Positions 27,551 to 64,000 of a stretch of DNA of 64,000 nucleotides are shown here, piece by piece. The stretch's first letter is position 1, and every line of letters begins with the position of its first letter. The translations under genes were made by a program, and so were the position numbers. This stretch comes from Zeus faber (taxonomy: Eukaryota > Chordata > Actinopteri > Zeiformes > Zeidae). Under the pieces are notes generated by a model that was given only the letters and a program-made list of their open reading frames with translations, was not told the DNA's origin and did no database searches. The DNA lies in NCBI GenBank assembly GCA_960531495.1, contig OY482855.1, positions 10,884,365 through 10,948,364 of the forward strand, written 5' to 3'.

Positions 27551-28750
27551 GATTGGATTTTGCGCTGCATTTCTCAGGGCTCCCAGCAGAGAGCGCCGCT
27601 GCAGTGCGTGTCACAATCTGGCGCACTCATGTAGGTGAAAGGCAAAAGGGCCAACGCTGCAGACAGCAGTAGCGCCGCGGAGAACGGCACCGCCTTCCAC
27701 ATCGGTTTACGCACTTTTGCCATGTTTTGTTATGCTTTTGATTTGTGTAGTTGAACCTGGAGAGGGACATAGAGAGCGAATGGAATGCACGGAGTAAGGG
27801 CACAGCGAGTGGAAGAGAAGAGTAGAGAAGAAAAGGAGAAGGAGGAGAGGCCAGATCCTCCCCCGGCATTCGCTGTCTTTTCTTGTGGTTTTAGTGGTAT
27901 TGACACAGTACTCCCCTCCCATCTCTCTCTCTCTATTGCATTTGGACATGCGTCGCTGCGGTGCCTGCACATTGTTTTGCACAGGGCCGACGCTGCTTGT
28001 ATCGCTCACGCAGCGGAAACAGTGTTTCACGTGGGTCGTCGAGGGTTTTTGGCTTCAAGTCTGCAAATTTGCAACGCATATTGGTGTCGAGTGTGTGTGT
28101 GCATGTGCTTTTCGCAAGAAACGGCGACAGTGCAACTAAGGTGCCCCCTCGTCGCTTTATGAATGCATACATACGTGCAGTATATTGACTATGTGCATTG
28201 ACACATCTACAAAATGCAGGTTGATTTTATATGTTTTTTTGTCCTGCTGTCTATCTGTCAGAGCCCCCCAATCCGCCACACTCCTCCATTACCACTCCAG
28301 CGCCTCTTGATGGACAGGGGCCCCATGAGATCTGTCAGCGTTTGCACATGTATGTGCATGTGGATGGGGTGTTGGGGGTGCCAGTCATCTCAGTGGCCTG
28401 GCTATTGCGCGATGTAGGAAGGCGAGGGTCTTGGAGAGGAGATTCCTGTGTGTATGCGCCGCGGGCCTTTCAGCACGTCGGAGTGAGTCATTAAGAAAAC
28501 CCACAATTGTAAGACATTGTGTTTTTGTTCCACAGCAGAGCGCACGGAAGGACGTGATATTATTCCCCGGGGCCCAATTCCACGGACCCTGTTAGACCTC
28601 CACGAGCGGTCCATCAGAGCCTGCGACCTGGACGTGGCTTGCTGCAATGCAGTAACATGTCTGTCGTGCTATTACAATGGCAGCTTGCGTGGAGGGTGAG
28701 ATAAGGTGTGATGAATGATCTCGCCCCGTGGGCATCCAAGCGACTTGTGT
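27551..28750. other. GC-richer intergenic block with short open frames
   Basis: CpG and GC content rise compared with the flanks. There is an E-box word CACGTG near 28,028. From 28,262 to 28,482 a plus-strand open frame follows a strong polypyrimidine-AG acceptor and ends at GTGAGT. A second open block lies at 28,536-28,697. The gap between them (about 53 bp) is too short for a normal vertebrate intron and neither translation is recognisable. It could be a non-coding RNA or a regulatory island. Confidence 0.3.
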
Positions 28751-30200
28751 TCATGCGCCTGCACATGTTTGGTGCGTGCGCGTGTTGATGCGTGGGGCTT
28801 GATGTCATTTATTACTGTGAGCCACTTATTTGTTGTAGTTGTTTGTATCATAGATGCTTATTTTGTATGAAAGCATGGTTTTGATAACTAGATCACGATA
28901 CTTTGCCTTGAACACACTTTATATTGTGTGTTGTTTTACTTAACCATAATATTGATCTACCTGTCTATTTATCAATGTATTGATCAATATATCTGTCCCT
29001 CTGCCTGTTTGTCTATGCATAAAAAGCAAAAAAAAAACAAACGAAGGTGCATTAAATAATCTGAAAAGAACTCAAAAACATGACAGTGGCTGCTGAGAGA
29101 ATATATCAATCTAACTATAAAGTCAACTGGCCATCAAGTCGTACACAATATTAATCTATCTACACCCTAATATAGACCAGGCAGTCTGGTCAAATCTACA
29201 CCTTCATACAGCTGTTGAGAAAATCGGATACACTCCTCAATATATTTCGACAAGACATTAAATAGCTAACAAATATCAAAGGGAAGGGTATGTGTGTTTT
29301 AAACTTGGATCAACTTCAGCCAGTTGTGTCGTGCAGGGTTTGCGGTATAATTTAACAAATGGTCCCATCTGGTGGAGCTGTGATCCATCCCAACGAAAAA
29401 CACGACGCAGAGATGAACAAACGGCAACCATGTTACTCCCCGGGAGGACAATTAGTCGTAAAAAGCCGCGGAGAGTACGACGACCCACGCAGACATAGCT
29501 TTTAGGATACAACATTAATATTGTATTGTATTAGAAGTAAGTAAGGCTTTGCCCTTTAGTGAAATTGAGTGGATTCCTTGATGCCATTTTATTCATTATG
29601 CTGAAATATGAGTTTTAAATGCATCCAAGACGTGCGTGTGTATATCTGGTTTTATTTCCTTCTTAAAATACAACGGTTCTACCTGGCAACGGTAAATAGT
29701 TACATTATTTAAATATGAAACAGGCGCACCAATGTGACCTGAATAATACACAATTAACATAAGAGAACACACACAATACCTACCTTACATTTGAGATACC
29801 CCCAAACGAAGGGCATGCATTATTCGAGAAATCAAAAACAATCAGGGGGAGAAAAAAAAAAAACCCGAAACTGTCTGTTTCTCTGGGTGTGAAAAGATGA
29901 CAACAATGGGGTCTAATCTGGGGACATTGTCTGAATTCCCAGTCACAGCGAGCGGGAACAAAGGGCAGCTTGGCCCCCTCGGACCCCCGGGCAGGACGCA
30001 GCTCTGATCTTTTCCTGGTCCTTCGCTCCCCGGGTCCCGTCAGGGTTGACGGGCACCGCCAGCGGACAGCTCAGCGGGAGGAGGGCTGTCGCTGCGCGGC
30101 CTGCTTCATCTCAACTGGCCCGGTGTGGCAGTCCGGCAGGCTACGAATAAAAAAAAAAACAACAACCAACCCATCCAGTTCTTTCTGGTCGTGAGAAACC
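28751..30200. other. Intergenic spacer upstream of the tnrc18 CpG island
   Basis: AT-rich to about 29,900, then increasingly GC-rich. No exon is recognised. Confidence 0.5.
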
Positions 30201-31003
30201 ACATTTTTAGATTGTTGTTGTTGTTTTGTTTTGTTTTTTCCTTCGGTCCCGACCGTTTTCACGGCTCGGCGGCGGCATTCGGTCTCCATTACCGCGGTGG
30301 TTCCCGGTTCTTTTCTCTCCGTGGTTCTACCTTTAGCGCTCTCTTCTGGCATGGGGGCGCCTTGAAACCGTCTCGGGGGAAGGCGGGGAAGGGGTGGGCT
30401 CTACGTGAGGAGGAGGAGGGGGGGGTTGAAACCGCCTGTTTTTTTAATCAACATTTTTTTTTTTTTTTGGTCACACTGAATTGTACAGTTTAAACGAAAC
30501 TTACTTTTTTTTTTTTTTGATAAGAAACGAAACAAAAGCAGTAACTTTCCACACGGGAAAGTTTTAGAGCCGCTATTCACAAAGTTCCGCTGGAAAAGGT
30601 CGACCACCACTCCCCCCCACCCCCACCCCCGAAAGAGCCCGCCGCCTTTCTCCCCTTTCGGATGCAAATCGATGTCTCCCACTCAAGACACCCGCGATTA
30701 TGCAGCGAGAGCTGGTGTACGCATTTACACGAGAATTCAGGAATTATCTGACGTCGTCGAGCAGAGTAGGCCGCAGGGACGCGATGGGGTTAAAAAAAAA
30801 AAACCTAAAAAAAAAAAAAACAACAACCAAAAGTGCAACTGTGGTTGTTGCGGGCGCCATGTGTTCAAGCGGAGAGCGGTGACGTCACTCTCCCCACGGC
30901 ACAGGCGTCCGCGACGCGCCGGGGGGGGGACGCTCCAATGGCGACTCGATTGTTGCTTGTTGCTTTGCTTAATAACGCTCCCGCGAGAGCCCAAGGACGC
31001 GCT

Positions 31004-31045
31004 CCGGCCCCGGCCCCGGCCCCGGCCCCGGCCCCGGCCCCGGGG
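31004..31045. repeat. GGCCCC/GGGGCC hexanucleotide tract
   Basis: Six uninterrupted GGCCCC units (31,006-31,041) preceded by CC and followed by GGGG. The minus strand is therefore (GGGGCC)6, the same hexamer that expands in human C9orf72. It can form G-quadruplexes and R-loops. Confidence 0.95.
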
Positions 31046-31206
31046 CTGTCAAGCCCCGCACACCGGCATTGCGTCCCGTGCGACCGCGTTCATCTATTTT
31101 AATCAGCGCGGAGCTCGGGGGGTGGTGGCCGCCTTGAAACCGCCTCCCCCCTCCGAAAAAATTCCCACTGCTTGTTTACTCGTCGACTCGGGGCCTGGAG
31201 GAAAGA

Positions 31207-31240
31207 TGGGGGGGGGGGGGGAGGGGGGGGGGAGGGGGCG
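31207..31240 (+). repeat. Poly-G tract, G-quadruplex candidate
   Basis: Runs of about 14, 10 and 5 G separated by single A bases, about 350 bp before the presumed exon 1 donor. Confidence 0.85.
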
Positions 31241-31588
31241 CCTTGAAACGGCTCAACCTCCTTGGCCCATAATTGGTTTGGTAGAAGCTGGCGAGCGGCC
31301 AAACATGGGGCCCGGTCGCGTCGAGTGGCAGCGGCGCGCGGCCAATCGGGGCGGCGGCTGCCCGAGCGCGTGGGGCCAGGGGGCGGGGCTTGCGACACAA
31401 TGCGCGTTTTCATCGCCGACGGAGTTTGCGGACGCGCGAGGGGGCTCTCCGTCTCCCCCCGGTCCTCCCCCAGTTTACCTTCGGACCCGCCCGTGCATGG
31501 ACCCGCTCCGGTTCGGATTTTTTTTTTTTTTTTTTCCCAGACACCGTTGCCTATTTTTTTTTTCCCCGCAGCGCAATTTCCCATTCAA

Positions 31589-33275
31589 GTAAGAAGTCGA
31601 CGTGTTGGGTTTTTTTTTTTCCTCCCTCTCTCTCTCTCTCTCTCTTCCCCTAAACAGACACGAGAGTTGTATTTTATTTTTTTTTTCCTAACAATTTAAA
31701 CGTGTCTACAATTGAGGTTATGTTAATCTATTGAAAAGGCGCGGACATCCAAACATCACAAATTTGGGATACAATTTTTTTTTTTTTTTTTTTTTTTAAC
31801 GGCGGCCGAAGTGCAGCAAGCTCCTCTCGGTGTCGGCCTGTTTCCTTCCACAAAGTTTTGCGACTCGAAATGGAACCGTGAAAAGTTTGAAACGTGGCTG
31901 GTGCGCTCCCCCCCTGCTTCGGCTGCGCACGGCTCTCCGACCGAAAATGTATTTTACCCCTCTCACCCCCCCCCAAAAAAATATATATTTTTAAGGGGCT
32001 CAAAGAAGACAAGTAGTGGGATTTTCACCGTTAATGTGCGGTATAATGTGGACTCGAGCCGCTCTGTGGATCCCGCCCGAGGATCACGAGCCCCGGCTGG
32101 GATCGGCTAGCAGGCGGCGCGAGCTGCTGAAGGTTAATTCGACTTTCGCGCATTTAAACCGATTTGATAATAAACAAATATAATGACATTTATTTAACAC
32201 GAGTTGAGGCACTGTTATAATTTAGATTCGCGTTGGATCGGGTTTTTTTTTTTTTTATGCCATATTAGTCAGTATTATCTCACTCTCAAATGTATACTGA
32301 CCCCCCACCAAAGTATTTTTTCTGGGGTTTTTTTTCTGTTATAATGTTTAAGATACAGACTCAGAAAAACATAATCGAGCTCCAAAAAAAGATTTAAATC
32401 AACCTTCTGCCGCATCATATGCTGCATACTCGGCTAAATAAACCCCGATGAAATAGGCTGTTATTATCTAAGAATGCATATTATAAATACTATATATATA
32501 AATATATATAACGCTCTACCTTAAATATATTCGGCAAAACGTCGGTAACCAGGACCGTAGTTTCAAACAGGCGTGAAGTGTTTACGGGCTTGGTTTGGAT
32601 TTCTCTCTGTGGGCAGCACCCGTGTCCATCTGCGAACCAGTAAATCCGCGTACGCGGGCAACAAAACACCAGCACCCCGGCTGATTAATGATGCAGCCTT
32701 TTGCAACCTTATTTATTTTTAACCCGTTTGAAATTTATATTTGATGCGCCCTTGGTATTTACGGTGTATTGGTTTACACGGCGAGTCGGCCATCAGCCCA
32801 CATCGCTGGGTTACGACTAGGAAGAACAGCTGGACCGAGCGCGACGATAATAATATATATATATCTTTTTTTTTTTTTTCGAATGTTTTCGCGTCGAACG
32901 GCATCGTGATCGATAAGGCAGATCGCCCCGACCGGGCGGACAACCTGGCGTTTGTTGGCCGAGGAGGCGCTGCTCGGTCTGCGGTGGGGGTGGATGTCCA
33001 TAGTCCGCTTAAACATTAGGTAATACTATTACAGCATAACACGCAGATACACCACTTTTAGATATGTTGTAGTGGGATCATCTCGTGCGGTCATTACAAC
33101 CAGCGAATGCTCTTAAATGTAGTTTTTAAAGTGTTTTTACAAACTGCGTCACTACTCGGCTGATGGGCACAACCCCTCGGTGAAAAGATAAGAAATCCCA
33201 TAACGTGTGTTTACACCGAAAACACCCCGATCCAACCCCACAGTGTCAAGTGTTTTCTCCCGTTGTATTTTATAG
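31589..33275 (+). other. tnrc18: tnrc18 intron 1 (5'UTR intron)
   Basis: Inferred intron between the donor GTAAGAA and the acceptor region TTTTATAG / GTCAG / CAG at 33,275-33,283. It is rich in long poly-T runs (for example 31,773-31,797). No coding signal. Confidence 0.6.
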
Positions 33276-33402
33276 GTCAGCAGGATGGCTGAACAGGATC
33301 CCGTGTCGCCTGGAAAACTAAAGACATTATTATAGCCAGAAGTGGCTTTTTCGGAATATCCGAACGGACTATTTCCTCGCCCAATTTTCCCCGCCGTGGA
33401 TA
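33276..33402 (+). other. tnrc18: tnrc18 5'UTR part of exon 2, with a uORF
   Basis: The 5'UTR before the main ATG contains one complete upstream open reading frame (33,285-33,335, 16 codons plus TAG) that ends 67 nt before the main start. Three AG dinucleotides in 8 bp make the exact acceptor ambiguous; the last (33,283) would leave the uORF with almost no leader from this exon. Confidence 0.6.
33285..33335 (+). CDS. Upstream ORF in tnrc18 5'UTR (16 residues)
   Basis: ATG GCT ... TAG encodes a 16-residue peptide that I do not recognise. The start context has C at -3 and G at +4, weaker than the main ATG (A at -3, G at +4). Complete and non-overlapping, it could dampen translation and allow re-initiation. 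Peptide function is not implied. Confidence 0.45.
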   Translation: MAEQDPVSPGKLKTLL

Positions 33403-63822
<30,420 letters not shown>

Positions 63823-64000
63823 GTAAAGAGGTTGGTAGGATGTTCATCTAGACGCTTAATATTCAGGATTCTCGTAATCTCAAGGTCGTTACAGTGAACC
63901 TCGTTATCCCAGCCTGGAAAGTGTGTATGACATCTCGTCTTTTCTGCGCGTGGTGATGGGCACGTGTGTATCTGTCAGTAGGTTTCGTGTCCATGAAGGC
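63823..64000 (+). other. tnrc18: Start of next tnrc18 intron
   Basis: Non-coding sequence to the window edge. No further exon is recognised. Confidence 0.6.

Larger units (their letters stand above)
30200..31588 (+). promoter_or_regulatory. tnrc18: tnrc18 CpG-island promoter and probable non-coding exon 1
   Basis: A long GC/CpG-rich island with poly-G, poly-T and poly-A runs, no TATA box, and CCAAT boxes such as GGCCAATCGG near 31,341. It ends at a good donor-like site (TTCAA then GTAAGAA at 31,589), which I take as the end of a non-coding first exon starting somewhere in 31.3-31.5 kb. The next exon begins near 33,276. The start site cannot be fixed from sequence. The 306-codon open frame at 30,672-31,592 consists of homopolymers and Arg-Pro repeats and is a by-product of composition. 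Confidence 0.6.

Noticed and set aside
28262..28697. Two-exon mini-gene with strong acceptor and GTGAGT donor
   Set aside because: The implied intron is about 53 bp, shorter than normal vertebrate introns, and neither peptide is recognised. Kept only as a low-interest observation.
30672..31592. 306-residue open frame over the tnrc18 CpG island
   Set aside because: Made of homopolymer, Arg-Pro (hexanucleotide) and Gly/Pro-rich translation in a promoter island; not homologous to the TNRC18 N-terminus, which starts at 33,403.

Overview
This window looks like nuclear DNA of a teleost fish, probably a spiny-rayed (percomorph) species; no order or species can be named. The evidence is spliced vertebrate genes with GT-AG introns, a vertebrate cytoplasmic beta-actin gene, a TNRC18 orthologue, a remnant of a fish-type Tc1 transposon, a tRNA-derived SINE of a kind common in fishes, and a very high load of (CA/TG)n and (CT/GA)n microsatellites. 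Two protein-coding genes are supported, both on the + strand: actb (18.8-22.9 kb) and tnrc18 (5' end near 31.5 kb, running off the right edge). As I recall, ACTB and TNRC18 also lie close together on human 7p22, so this is conserved synteny.

Layout. 1-18.5 kb: no supportable gene; microsatellites, dispersed-repeat fragments, one tRNA-derived SINE, several CArG (SRF) boxes, a promoter- or enhancer-like block near 9.8-9.95 kb, and GC-rich blocks at 15.9-16.1, 16.4-16.6 and 17.9-18.3 kb. 18.6-22.93 kb: complete actb, with a Z-DNA-prone tract, CCAAT box, CArG box, TATA box, non-coding exon 1, a 1.35 kb intron 1 with the classic CArG enhancer, five coding exons giving exactly 375 residues, and a 3'UTR with AATAAA. 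22.9-30.2 kb: intergenic, with two short inverted-repeat elements and a 32-bp minisatellite. 30.2-31.6 kb: GC-rich CpG island taken as the tnrc18 promoter, with a GGCCCC hexanucleotide tract and G-runs. 33.3-63.8 kb: nineteen coding exons of tnrc18 (about 2,100 residues before the edge), in consistent phase across every junction.

Biology. Beta-actin is the serum-response gene controlled by SRF through CArG boxes. TNRC18 is a large nuclear chromatin protein; in mammals its C-terminal BAH domain reads H3K9me3 and recruits corepressors to silence retroelements. Only the disordered, coiled-coil and AT-hook part is here; the Tudor-like and BAH regions lie beyond the right edge. The two genes need not work together.

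No wholly new multi-gene system is visible. The strongest leads are: (i) a possible short tnrc18 isoform made by reading through a weak GTTACT splice donor into an in-frame stop with 3'UTR-like sequence, removing the BAH domain; (ii) long (TG)n tracts almost always in the sense strand of tnrc18 introns, several starting within about 10 nt of a splice donor; (iii) a C9orf72-like GGGGCC/GGCCCC tract in the tnrc18 promoter island; (iv) four identical same-strand CCTTATATGG boxes; (v) a 70-bp strictly alternating purine-pyrimidine tract about 150 bp upstream of the actb TATA box.
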